A stretch of 64,000 bases of DNA from positions 31,451,465 to 31,515,464 of the forward strand of contig CM057464.1 of assembly GCA_030035585.1 (NCBI GenBank), written 5' to 3'. This document shows, piece by piece, positions 10,704 through 21,180 of this stretch. Source of the stretch: Dugong dugon. Taxonomy: Eukaryota > Chordata > Mammalia > Sirenia > Dugongidae. The notes beneath the pieces were generated by a model, which did no database searches, had not been told where the DNA came from, and saw nothing but the letters and a program-made list of their open reading frames with translations. How positions within the stretch are numbered: position 1 is the stretch's first letter; each line of letters begins with the position of its first letter. The position numbers and the translations under genes were made by a program.

Positions 10704-11804
10704 AAGCTGTAGTCAAATATCAAGAGATGCTTTCAGTAATAATAACAGAGAAATAAATGCTATCTATTAATATGGCTCTGCTGTGCTCTTGGCATTAATT
10801 CCAGCTGAAGTCTGGTTGTACCACAAATTCCTAGGGCACTCACAGAACCAACAAATTCTTTTCCTATGTGGCCTCTATTTCTTGATTACAGAGAAACTGG
10901 TGGCCTAGGAACAGGTGGCTTTCTTCAATCAGCTGAGTTCCTGAGAGATGAGATGGAAGGCAGGGCTTGCAAGATCTGTCACTGGCTGGCAGTGGCTCAG
11001 TCATTCCAAGACTTCTTGTGACTTTCTGGAAAGAAGGGAAAATTTCAGAAACTACAAAGCTTCTCTTAGCTTTGATTTGGCACACAAATCACAACAGCTG
11101 TGAAAGTTGAAGCTAGCAGGAAAAAAAAAAAAAAAAACCAAGGTCAAGACTAGTTATAATGTGGTTTTGCTAGAGTGTATTGTTTTCAGAAGAGGGAAAA
11201 ACCACTATGTATGAATATGCAGAGAGAAAAATAAGAAAAACATGTTAGTTTTATTTCAAGCTAAATACGTTGAGCCCACAATCCCAATTACATGTTTGCT
11301 TCTAGGGACAGAATGAATAATAACTACTTGTACTTGTTTTTGAAATGCTCTAGGATACTTTTTAGCTTATATCTTCAAAAACATTCACTGCTTTTAGTTT
11401 TCTTAGCGCTCATGATGTGACTAACAGGGTGGGGGAAGGGCCCTAAAGGTTGAAGAAGTTAGAGAAACAAAATTATTTTTAAAATTGAGTGATCAGTTTT
11501 CATTGTATCCTACTGATTCTGAAGCAAAGTGAAGGCTTTTTCTTTCTGGACTTACTTTATTTATTCCCTGCTGCTAAGAAACTTTTCTCTCAAATAATTT
11601 AAATAAATCTCTCTCTTCTCTAGAGATTAAAACTGGATTCCTCCCCCCGCCCCCCCCCCCCAAAAAAAGCAGTTGATTGGGAAAGACGAGTTTTAGTCCC
11701 AAATATTCACCAGGTTTTTCATGATTCAGTTATCAATTATCTGGATGAGTCTACATCACTTTTGAGAACAAATAGCAGCAAAATGGTGGTTCTACATTAA
11801 TTAT
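10704..11804. other. Unassigned DNA with homopolymer runs
   Basis: No gene recognised. Simple features are an A-run at about 11121-11138 and a C-run followed by A's at 11641-11668. A similar C-run/A-run pattern recurs at 23630-23652. Confidence 0.4.
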
Positions 11805-11975
11805 TTAGAATAGTAGTTCTCAACCCTGGATGTATATTAGAATCACCTGGAACGCTTACTGCAGCCCAACTAAATCAGAACCTCTAGACATGGGCCCCGT
11901 CATTAGTAATTTTTGCTTTTTTTAATTTAAATCCCAGTTGAGTCTAAGGGAAACTGAGCTGAAAACTTATTCCAG
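11805..11975 (+). repeat. MER5/Charlie-like DNA element remnant
   Basis: 'tagtagttctcaaccctgga' and 'attagaatcacctggaacgc' are the usual start of MER5-type hAT elements ('cagtggttctcaacc'). The 3' half is decayed. Confidence 0.65.
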
Positions 11976-12645
11976 GCAACTGGCACTTCTCTGTGGTTGA
12001 GAGTCAGAATTTGCACAAAAGGATTTCCATTAGGACACAAAGAAAGAATTTAAGCTAAACATTTCCTGCCTCTCTTGGGAGGAGTGGACACTACCACTTA
12101 ACAACAACAAAAATCACTTTTATGAAGCCTCACACCTCTAGCTCTATTTCTTCCTAACTAGTCCTCTTTTTGACCCAGAAATGGTCCCTTAAACTTGTAG
12201 CTCCAGTATCCTTGGCCTCAGAGGTCCTGGATCTCACTACTTTGCTTTTTATAAATTGTATCATCCATTAGAGAATAGGGGGATCCCAAGGCTGATGCCC
12301 TTTAAAATTTCTGGAAATATTTTAGACGTACTTTTGCGGTTCTAAGGGTGATTCCCCACTGGTGTTCATCTGAGGGGCAGAGAAAACTATATTAAAAGGA
12401 GCACAGAACCAGCTGACACTCTGAGCTCAGCTAGAGCCCAACTCTAAGAACACTGAGCAATGGCTCTCAAATCAGACATTCTGGCTGAGTACATCTGAGG
12501 TGAAACCTAAAGAGCAACAACTTTTAGTAGAACTTCAAAAGATTCTGCAACAGATGGCCTGCAGATTACTCAGAGAAACATGTGTACAGACTATTTTATA
12601 AAACCCCTTTTGGAGAAACCAGGAACATTTAGACTGAGAAAGCTT
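11976..12645. other. Unassigned intergenic DNA
   Basis: No confident repeat or gene. 'gagcaatggctctcaaatc' near 12455 vaguely resembles a MER5 end but cannot be followed. Confidence 0.35.
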
Positions 12646-12852
12646 TAAAAAAAAAAAAAATCCACTACAGTCGAGTTGATTCAGACTCATAGCAAAACTA
12701 CAGGACAAAGTAGAATTGCTCCATAGGGTTTCCAAGGCTGTAAATCTTTACAGAAGCAGACTGCCACATCTCCTTCCCGTGGAGCACCTGGTGGGTTCGA
12801 ACTGCCAACTTTTTGGTTAGCAGCTAAGCACTTAACCTCTACGCCACCTGAT
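12646..12852 (-). mobile_element. AfroSINE, long variant (minus)
   Basis: A-run tail, 'gtcgagttgattcagactc', 'gtagaattgctccataggg', 'cagaagcagactgccacatc' and tRNA-like head 'ttaacctctacgccacc'. Nearly complete. Confidence 0.9.
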
Positions 12853-14397
12853 AAAGCCAAGCAGTCTTGAAATATTTACAAGGTTATCCTATTTGGAAAA
12901 ATAAATAACATTAACAAAAGCATCTTCTTTCAAACTTCAAGAGGTAGGAAAAGGACAAATGAATTGAAAATGCAGAAAAATGGATCTGGCTTCAATTTAG
13001 AGAAGAATTTTTTTTTTAATTGTTGTATTGTACTTTAGGTGAAGGTTTACAGGACAAATCGTTTCTCATTAAACAGTCAGTACACATATTGTTTTATGAC
13101 ATTGGTTAACAACCCCACGACATGTCAACACTCTCGCTTCTCGATCTTGAGGACCTTCTTCTTGGTGAAAATATACTTAGCCAAAGTTACACCATTTTGA
13201 AAGTTTCTATGTGTACAATTCAGTGACATCGACTACATTCTTCCAGCTGTGCTGCTATTCTCACTATCCTTTTCCAAATTATTCCATCACCATTACCTTC
13301 AACTCACTGTCCCCTAGTCTTCCAATCAAATCTTTTGAGTTGCTGTTGGCAATTTGATCTCACATAGATAATTCTTTTTATTTTTTCTTTTGTACCTGAG
13401 ATGAAGGTTTGCAGAACAGTTTCTCATTAAACAGTTACTACATATATTGCCCTATGACAATGGTGAACAACCCCATGACATGTCAACATTGTACCTTCTC
13501 AACCTTGGGCTGCCTATCACCAGCTTTCCTGTCCCCTCCTGCCTTCTAGTCCTTGTCCCTGGACTGCTGTGCCTCATTAGTCCTGTTTTGTTTTATGAGA
13601 CTGTCCAATCCCCGGCTGAATGGTGAACTTCGGGAGGGGCTTCACTACTGAGCTACAAGGGTGTCCAGGGTCCATACTCTCCCGGATTCTCCAGTCTGTC
13701 TGGCCAGTAAATCCAGTTTTTTTTTTTTTGTGAGTTAGAATTCTGTTCTACATCCTTTTTCAGCACTGTCCAGGACCCTCTATTGTTATCCTGGTCAGAG
13801 CAGTCAGTGGTGGTAGCCAGGCACCATCTAGCTGTACTGGACAGTCTGGTGGAGGACTTGGTAGCGGTGGTCCGTTAGTCCTTTGGACTAATCTTATCCT
13901 TGTATCTTGTTCTCTTCATTCTCCCTTGCTCCAGAAGGCGTGAGACCAGTGGAGTATCTTAGATGGCTGCTCAAAGGCTTTTAAGACCCAGACGCTACTC
14001 ACCAAGGTAGAATGTAGAACATTGTCTTTATAAACTGTGTTATGCCAATTGAGCTAGATGTTACCTGAGACCATGCTCCACACAGCCTTCCACCCAGCAA
14101 TTCAGTCCCTCAGGGAGTTTGGAAGTATCTATGGAGCTTCCGTGACCTTTGCTTGTACAAGTTGTGCTGGCTTCTCCAGTCATGTGTACTGTCTTACCCT
14201 TCACTAAAGTTACCACTTATCTATTTAGTTCTTCCCCACCCCTCCCATCCCTTGTAACCAACAAAGATTGTTTCTTTTTGTGTGTAAACTTTTACATGAG
14301 TTATACAGTAGAGGTCTCATACAATATTTGTCCTTCTGTGATTGACTTATTTCACTCAGCATGATGTCCTCCAGTTTTATCCATGTTATGAGATGCT

Positions 14398-14811
14398 TCA
14401 CAATTCATCATTGTTCTTTATCTTTGTATAATACTCCATTGTGTGTACACACCATAGTTGGTCTATCCATTCATCTGTTGCTGGGCATCTACGTTGTTTC
14501 CATCTTTTTGCTATTGTGAGCAGTGCTTCAATGAATATGGGTGTGCATATGTCTGTTAGTGTGACGGCTCTTGTTTCTCTAACATATATTCCTAGGAGTG
14601 GGATTGCATTATTTAGTGCTCGTTTTGTGGTGCTGACATTTTCTTTGTTTCTCTTACTCTCCTGTGCTGAGTTCCTTTTGTTTGTGGATTTTTTTTTCAT
14701 TTCTTTTGTTTCTGTAAGTTTTGTTTTTACTGAGACTTTATGTTTTTCTTCTTTATTTTGATGAATAGGTTTGTTAACTTTCTTCGTGGTTACCGTGAAA
14801 TTCGCCCTCAT
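14398..14811 (-). other. 137-codon frame joining inter-ORF spacer to ORF2 tail (copy A)
   Basis: Because of the ORF2 deletion, one frame runs from the lysine-rich inter-ORF region (TTKKVNKPIHQNKEEKHKV) into the last ORF2 residues (AIPLLGIY, then RAVTLTDICTPIF, then RWKQRRCPATDEWID). The inter-ORF part is not normally translated. Copy B has the same junction but is frameshifted near it, which argues against a conserved product. Confidence 0.6.
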
Positions 14812-15036
14812 CTTCGTAGATTTGTACCAGTCTATTATTACTTGGTATCGCTTGACTTCCTCTCCATTAGAAGGTTCTATAACTACACTGTTTATTCCCT
14901 CTTTTATTGTTCAGATGCTGTGGTCATTTACAGATTAACCTCTCTGGTTCTCTTTTGTAATTCTTTTGGTTTTGCATAGTCCTTAAGAGTTTATTTCCTA
15001 GGTTGGTATCTGGCTAGTACAATCCTTGTCCTACAT

Positions 15037-16094
15037 TCAGCCTGTGGTCTGATATTGTTTGTTCTTAGATTGAAGGACTTCCTTTAATAAGTCTGGTAAG
15101 TTTTGTTTGGTTTTTACATAGTCCCTTAATTTCTGTTTATCTGGAAATGACCTAATTTCACCAACATATTTGAATGAGAGTTTTGCAGGATAGATTATTC
15201 TTGGCTGGAAATTTTTTTCTTTCAAGGTTTTATATATGTCATCCCATTGCCTTCTTGCCTTCATGGTTTATGCTGAATAATCTGAGCTTAGACTTATTGT
15301 TTCTCCTCTGTATGTGACTTTTTGTTTTTCTTGAGCTGCTCTCAGAATTCTTTGTCTTTGGTTTTAGCTAGTGTGATTATGATATGCCTTGGTGATTTTC
15401 TTTTGGGGTCTATCCTATATGGAGTTCATTGAGCTTCTTGGATGGTCAGCTTTTCATATTTCATGATATCGGGGAAGTTTCTGTCAGCAATTCTTCAATG
15501 ATCCTCTCTGTGTCTTCTGTTTTCTCTCACTGTTCTAGAACTCTGATCACTTGCAGATTTCTGCTTTTGATTAAATTCCACATAATTCTCAGGGTCTCTT
15601 CATTTTCCTTTGTCCTTTTTTCTGATTTTTCCTCAAACAGATTTGTATTCAAGTGTTTTTTCTTAAGTTTCTCTGATCCTATCTTCCATCATTTTAAACC
15701 TGCTCCTCAGACCTTCTATGACACTGTCCATTTATGAAATCTTATTGTTTATCCTTTGGATTTCTAATTGTTTTTGTATGATTTCTAGTTGTGAATTTAT
15801 TTTAGCATTTTGTTCCTGTATTATTTTCTTGAATTCTTCCATTTTTTTGTCTATATTTTCCATGAATTTGTCTGCCTTTTCCATGAATTTGTCTATTTTT
15901 TCCTCCTTTTTGTCTGTATTTTGCATCAACTCTTGGATAATTCTGAATATTAGGGATTTGAATTCCCTATCAGTTAGGTCTAGTGCCTTTTCTTCTACTG
16001 TAAGGTCATCTGGTGTTTTATTTTGGATGCCTACTGGAACCATCCTGTTCTGTTTTTGTAAATGTTTTGATATTGTCTGCTGTTTTGGGGGCAT
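15037..16094 (-). pseudogene. L1 ORF1 remnant of copy A
   Basis: ORF1 protein is the RNA-binding trimeric chaperone of L1. The start (MPPKQQTISKHLQ) and a coiled-coil-rich N-terminal 120 residues (15732-16094) are open. The C-terminal 75 residues (15037-15264, with MKARRQWDDIYKTL and PRIIYPAKLSF) are open in another stretch. The centre, with the RRM, is broken by stops and frameshifts. The C-terminal 75 residues are identical to those of copy B. Confidence 0.88.
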
Positions 16095-17583
16095 TCAGTG
16101 GTTATTTTCCTCGTTTATTGATTATAGATTTGTTTGTTTTGTCCTGCTTTTTTGTTTTATTTGGTTATGTCTGAGCCAGGGTGGAGGGTGTGCGTTCTTT
16201 GTTGTTTGCTCATCTGTGGATGAGACACTTTTCACCTCCTTCTCCAATGGGCAGGGTCAGTCACTCAGGTATGGTACAGCAGGGCAGGTCGAGCTGAAAG
16301 GGAGTTGCTGAGATAGGTTTTTTGTAGCACATACCAGGGCTGACAGTGCGGACCAGGAATCAGTGCAGGGCAGGTTCCAGTAGGCCATGCCCCTGCTTCT
16401 TGGGAGAGTGATGTTCAGTGCACAGTGCAGGGAGGCAGGAAGGAGGGCGACGATTGTGACGTGTGGAGCTAAGATGTGTACAGGAAAGGAGATAGAGGAG
16501 AGAGGAACAGGAGCCAAAAACATACACACAAACAAAAAAAGAGTACTAAGCGAGCTTGCTATTGGATTGGAGAGGTCAGAGACTGGGAAATGGGGAAAAA
16601 CAAAAATGAAAAAAAAAAAGAAAAAGGGTAAAAGAAAAAAATGGATAAATCGAGAAACTGGAAATGAAGAAAGACAAAAAGGGAATGAGAGAGAGAAGAA
16701 AACTAAATAAAGAAAGGAAGAAAAAAACCAAAAACAAAGAAAAAATAAATGGCCCCAGGGATGTCCCTGTGTGTCTGTGCAGAGTAAGGGACTACTTTCC
16801 AAGCCACGTGGTACTGTCTGGCTAGAAGGGGCTCTCAAGCAGAGCAAAGAAAAAGAAAACAAACAAACAAATCAAAACAGAACAAATCAGAGCAAACAAA
16901 CAAACAAAAAAGTCCCAGAGGTCTCACCAGTGTGGCGGCACGGGCCAGGAAGCAGTTTCACAGTCAAGCGGTGTTTCACAGCCTTTCAGGAAGAAGCAAA
17001 GATTGTGCATGGAGCCAGGTATTTGAGAGAAAGGAGTGGGAGGTGGTGAGAGGTAAGGAATAAATCTAAAGAAGCAGAAAAAAGCAATACCAGCAGCCAA
17101 CAAATGTCACTCAGGGTGCTGGCCAGTGCGAGCGGGTGGAATCCAAGTGGCACTGGGGGGAACGTCATGCTTCCTGGCAGATAGACTGTGGCTGCAGAAC
17201 GCAGAGGATGCTAAGTGGGGGTGAAGAAGGTTGGGGGGTGGGAAAGCTTATATCATGGATTACCGGTTGTTCTGTCTCCTGCTGGAAGCTCAGTGAAGCT
17301 GCTTTCTTGTACCTCCTGTTCGCTGATCTCTGATAGGAGTCCAAGATGGCAGATCCCTGCTGTGGTAGCTGATAGGGGACCTCTACATGTTATCTCTCCT
17401 CACGCTGTGTTCTCAGTCAGTTCTTATTCCATTCAGTGCTTGGCTGAGTTCTTTATCTCTTCATTTGATGCTTAGGGTTTCAGGATTGACATGTGACTCT
17501 GTTTGACTTAGTTTTTCTGATTTTTGCTGCAGAGGGATGGCATGGTGCTTCTGACTATAGCGCCATGTTGCCTGGAAGTCCTG
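16095..17583 (-). promoter_or_regulatory. L1 copy A 5' UTR (internal promoter region)
   Basis: In L1 elements the 5' UTR carries the internal pol II promoter. Here it is about 1.49 kb and begins (right end) with the complement of 'acttccaggcaacatggcgc'. It is strongly strand-asymmetric: 16480-16900 is a purine-rich run on the plus strand. Activity cannot be judged from sequence. Confidence 0.65.
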
Positions 17584-17600
17584 GAGAAGAATATTTTAAC

Positions 17601-17880
17601 AATCAGACTGGACTGCTTCAGAAAGCAGTGTTTCTAGACTCATTCTAGAATAATTGCCACTTAGCAAAGGTACTATAGAGAGGATTCAAACATGTGTTGG
17701 TTTGATGATTCAGCTTGCTAGGCTCCTTAACATTATGATTCACACAGAATAATGAGGCTTATGCTGGGTCTAAATTTCTATTCCTAATTATACACTAGGA
17801 TAAAAAAAAAAAGCAACTGGACATTCCTACATCATATTTGATTGACTCAATTTCCTAAATGACCCCATTACACACACACC
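17601..17880. other. Unassigned intergenic DNA
   Basis: No gene or repeat recognised between L1 copy A and the next AfroSINE. Confidence 0.4.
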
Positions 17881-17882
17881 AT

Positions 17883-18031
17883 TTGTGTCAAGTTGATTCT
17901 GACTCATAGCGACCCTATAGGACAGAGCAGAACTGCCCCCACAGGGTTTCCAAGCAGTGGCTGGTGGATTCAAACTGTTGATCTTTCGGTTAGCAGCCAA
18001 GCTCTTAACTGCTGCACCAGCAGGGCTCCAA
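17883..18031 (-). mobile_element. AfroSINE (minus)
   Basis: 'gtcaagttgattctgactc', 'gagcagaactgcccccac', 'gatctttcggttagcagcc', tRNA-like head 'ttaactgctgcaccagcagg'. Short form. Confidence 0.88.
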
Positions 18032-18164
18032 ACAACCCATTATACCTTGTATATCTTATACTAAGGAATCTTGAAGAAGCTTCAACCCAGTTAACAGGGC
18101 TGCCCCCCAAAAATGTTCACCAACCCATTTATAGCTTTATAGTCTAGAATCCAAGCTAGTTTGA

Positions 18165-18295
18165 TATAAGGATGTATGGATAGAGAGAAATGAGAATAGT
18201 GGGACAGAGGGAGAGAAGACAGAGTAGGGAGAGGGGAGAGGAGGAGAAAAAGGAATGAGGGAGGAAAGAAGAGGGAAGTGAAAGAGTGAGCTTCA
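18165..18295. repeat. Purine-rich (GA) tract
   Basis: About 130 bases almost free of pyrimidines on the plus strand ('gggagaggggagaggagga'), a decayed GA simple repeat. The reading frames opposite it are low-complexity artefacts. Confidence 0.85.
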
Positions 18296-18479
18296 GTTCT
18301 GGGTAAATTGTATTCAACACATTCCACTCCAGATCTCTCACAGAAGGCAGTTATAAAACCTGGGAAGAATACATGGATTAGCTATTTGAAGATGCTGAGA
18401 AGAAAATAAGGACAGGTAGATTGGAGAAGAAGATCAGAATTCAAAGTACCAACAAACTGGTGGTGAGTTTACCAGTTTC

Positions 18480-20153
18480 TCCCCCTTTGGAATTCCACAG
18501 GCTCAACGCAATACAGCCCTAGAGTGGGAAAGTGGTATTGGCACAGGTAGAGCTGAAGGAGAAGCACTCTAGTTCTAGTTTAAGGAGTGTTAAAAGGTCT
18601 CTTAAGGCTCAGAGAGAATGCAGAAATGCCTGTTCTTTTTTCTTTTCTTTTTATTATTTACTCAGTTCTCTAGTGCCTCAACCCCCAAGTAATCCTAGGG
18701 TGGCAGTGGCTGCAACCAGACATCAAAGAAGACTAAAATTTCCTCTCCAAATTAAGATAATGTGTTCTCCAAGTGGGAGGAGGAGCCACAGATACCATCC
18801 CCCACCACCACCACTACTCACCTCCACCACCTCAAGTCACAGAAAGTGCATAGCAGAGCAGGATGTATTAAGGCTACAGATTTATGGCCAGAGGACTGAA
18901 AATGAGGACCTCCAAGGAACCAAAATGTCCTGGGAGAACACAGAGAGAAGAGCTTGAGAAAGCAACTCGTTTTGGTTGTTTATGAAATCCTGAGCTGCAC
19001 GTGCCTGGAACTGCATCTAAACAACACATACAGACTTTGAGAACTGAATTATGGAATAGATTACTGTTCAAGTACTAGACTGGCTACTAGGTATTGCACA
19101 TGTTGGGCAGAATTGAATAGCACTGCAAAGGATTTGAAAACCAAATTGACTTGGGACCACAACTCAAAGAAGTCTGGTCAGAATTTGTGACCTAAACCCA
19201 ATCTGCTGATGATGGATAGAGCAAAAATATTAACATTCTCTGAAGGAATTAAACAAGACCCAGAGACTCAATAGAATATTCGAAAAAAATGTCCAAGGTA
19301 TAGCCCCAAATTACTCAGCATACATAGATCCTGAAAAATCTCAACTCACATAGGAGAAAGACAATCCACAGTTGCCACCACTGACATGACCTAGATGTTA
19401 GAATTATCTGATAAAAACTTTAAAGCACATTCTCCAACAAGAAAGCGTGACAAAAACACCCTTGAGACAAATGGGAAGACAGAAAATCTCAGCAAAGAAA
19501 CAGAAGATATGAAGAAGCACTAAATGGAAATTTTATAAATGAAAATACACTAACTGAAATAAAAATCTTATAGTATGGGCTCATTAACAGAACGCAGATG
19601 GCAGAGAAACAGTCAACTTGAAGATAGATGAATACTGATGAAGAAATTCAAAAAGGTCATTAAGACTGGCAGGACTCAGGGGCCTGACTCCCAAGCAAAA
19701 GAAAATGTATGAATTAATCAGGAGTTGCCAAATCAGGTAAAACCAAGATCCCTTACCCAAATAAGATTAAGCACCAGCTCCAGCCAATCAGGTTTAAACC
19801 TTGCTTTACCTCCGCATTTATTCTGTAAAAGGCTTTCTCCACTCACCCAGCCAGTGCTGTTGTGGGTTGCTGAATTGCATGCTCAAATAAAATCACTAAG
19901 TTTTTATTACAGACTGAATTTGTCTTTTAACAGTAAGTATTATTCATTCAGAGAGAGAAAACATGAAAAAAATAAATTAACAGAGCCTCCGGGACCTATG
20001 GGACAATACCAAAAGCCCTAACATTTGTATCATGTTAAAGCCCCAGAATGAGGAGAGAAAGAGTATGGAGCTGAAAAACCATTTGAAGGAATAATGGCTG
20101 AAAACTCAGCAAATTTGGTGCAAGACTGTCGGCATCAGTGGCAAGTACCTGGA
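18480..20153 (+). mobile_element. Old L1 (L1M/HAL1-like) relic, 5' region and ORF1
   Basis: From about 19200 the sequence follows an old L1 ORF1 in plus orientation: 'agaattatctgataaaaac', 'tggaaattttataaatg', 'agtcaacttgaagatagat' and, after an insertion, 'cagagcctccgggacctatg' and 'ggaataatggctgaaaactc'. The 18480-19200 part is A-rich and may be its 5' UTR. No open frame survives. Confidence 0.55.
19658..19940 (+). mobile_element. LTR-like insertion in the old L1
   Basis: A block unlike L1 runs from about 'tggcaggactcaggggcctg' to 'gaatttgtcttttaaca', with a TG start, a CA end and an AATAAA at about 19889 ('gctcaaataaaatcac'), the layout of a short retroviral LTR. It separates two pieces of L1 ORF1. 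I could not find a clean target duplication, so the ends are approximate and no family is named. Confidence 0.5.
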
Positions 20154-20313
20154 GGTTGTTGTTATGTGCCTTTGAGTCGGTTCCCACTCATAGCAACCCT
20201 ACAGAGGAGAGTAGAACTGCCCCACAGGGTTTCCAAGGAGCGGCTGGTGGATTTGAACTGTCGAGCTTTTGGTTAGCAGTCAAGCTCTTAACCATGATGC
20301 CACCATGGCTCCA
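20154..20313 (-). mobile_element. AfroSINE with gttgttgtt tail (minus)
   Basis: 'gttgttgttatgtgcctttg', 'gagagtagaactgccccac', 'aaggagcggctggtgg', head 'ttaaccatgatgccaccatgg'. It forms an inverted pair with the plus-strand copy at 20406. Confidence 0.9.
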
Positions 20314-20405
20314 ATAGCTGGAGGCTATAGAGAGAAAAAAACATAATGGGGATGAGTCCTACCGTCTTGGAATTGCAGCTTGTTGGAACAGAGAAAGAGA
20401 AAGAG

Positions 20406-20548
20406 GAGCCCCGGTGGCACAGTGGTTAAGCTCTGGGCTGCTAACTGAAAGGTCGGTGGTCGGAACCCACCAGCCGCTCCGGGAGAAAGATGAGGTGGTA
20501 GGTTTCTGAGTGGACTTGACCGCAGTGGGTTTTTTGGTTTGGTTTGGA
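20406..20548 (+). mobile_element. AfroSINE (plus), internally shortened
   Basis: Complete tRNA-like head with the A-box-like 'ggtggcacagtggttaagc' and B-box-like 'ggtcggtggtcggaacc', then a shortened body ending 'gtgggttttttggtttgg'. The usual middle ('ccctatggggcag') is missing. Confidence 0.88.
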
Positions 20549-21180
20549 ACAGAGAAGGGGCCCATTCCTTTAGAGTTTTGTCTCCTGTGGTTTCCGTAAC
20601 TGCTGCCATGGCATGGCCTGGGGCATGGTGTAGGAGAGAACAAAGAGATAAAAACAAGGTATGTGTGGGGGTAGATTTTGCACTCTTTCTGAGTGTGGTA
20701 AATTCTCTTTTCTTCTCAAGCCAGGTTTCTCCTGGAGCTTTTTCCCGTTGCATGCACCACAGTGCTCACTTCCAGGTTTTTGGCTGTATCAAGTCCAGGC
20801 TGAGAAACAGCAGGACGGGAGTTGGGACAGGGGAAGAAAACTCACTGCCAGTTTGGTGAGTTTTGTTATTCTGGTCTTCTTCTCCAATCCTCTTGCTACT
20901 ATTTACTTTTCAGAGTTTGCGAATAGCTGCTCCCTGCATTCTGTCTAGGTTTTATAGTTTCTTTAGTTGGAGAGACAAGGAGGGCTAATTCCATCTTACC
21001 CAGCAATGGAACCTGATGCTTCTAGAATAATTTTCAAGCAACCGAGGATAAGAGAAACACATGTTCTTAGAAAATTGCTAAATATTAAAAATATTTACTT
21101 CTTGAGTCTTTGGATAATACTGCAGATGAATGCTAAATCAACCACTTGGTTTTCTGTTTATAAAATAATCAAATGAATTT
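20549..21180. other. Unassigned DNA, possibly old L1 5' UTR in minus orientation
   Basis: Composition and short strings ('tttagttggagagacaagg', 'ctaattccatcttaccc') recall 5' regions of old L1 elements, but I cannot follow a consensus. No gene evidence. Confidence 0.3.

Larger units (their letters stand above)
13009..17583 (-). mobile_element. L1 copy A: 5'-complete L1 lacking most of ORF2
   Basis: A 4.6-kb L1 read right to left: 5' UTR (about 17583-16095), ORF1 (16094-15037), inter-ORF spacer, a 3' stub of ORF2, and a long 3' UTR down to 13009. The 9-bp direct repeat GAGAAGAAT at 13000-13008 and 17584-17592 marks target-primed insertion with an intact 5' end. About 3.5 kb of ORF2 (endonuclease, RT and most of the C-terminal domain) is missing at a junction between 14606 and 14607. 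The 3' UTR contains two tail modules (about 13020-13110 and 13390-13490). Copy B has the same deletion. Confidence 0.92.

Noticed and set aside
14606..14607. Splicing as the origin of the A/B ORF2 deletion
   Set aside because: In copy D the removed segment ends after 'gatccag' (AG) but starts 'acagc' or 'gacagc', not GT, so a canonical intron is not supported.
15718..16311. 197-codon plus-strand frame and neighbours opposite L1 ORF1
   Set aside because: Antisense shadow of L1 ORF1. The same pattern recurs opposite every ORF1 in the window.
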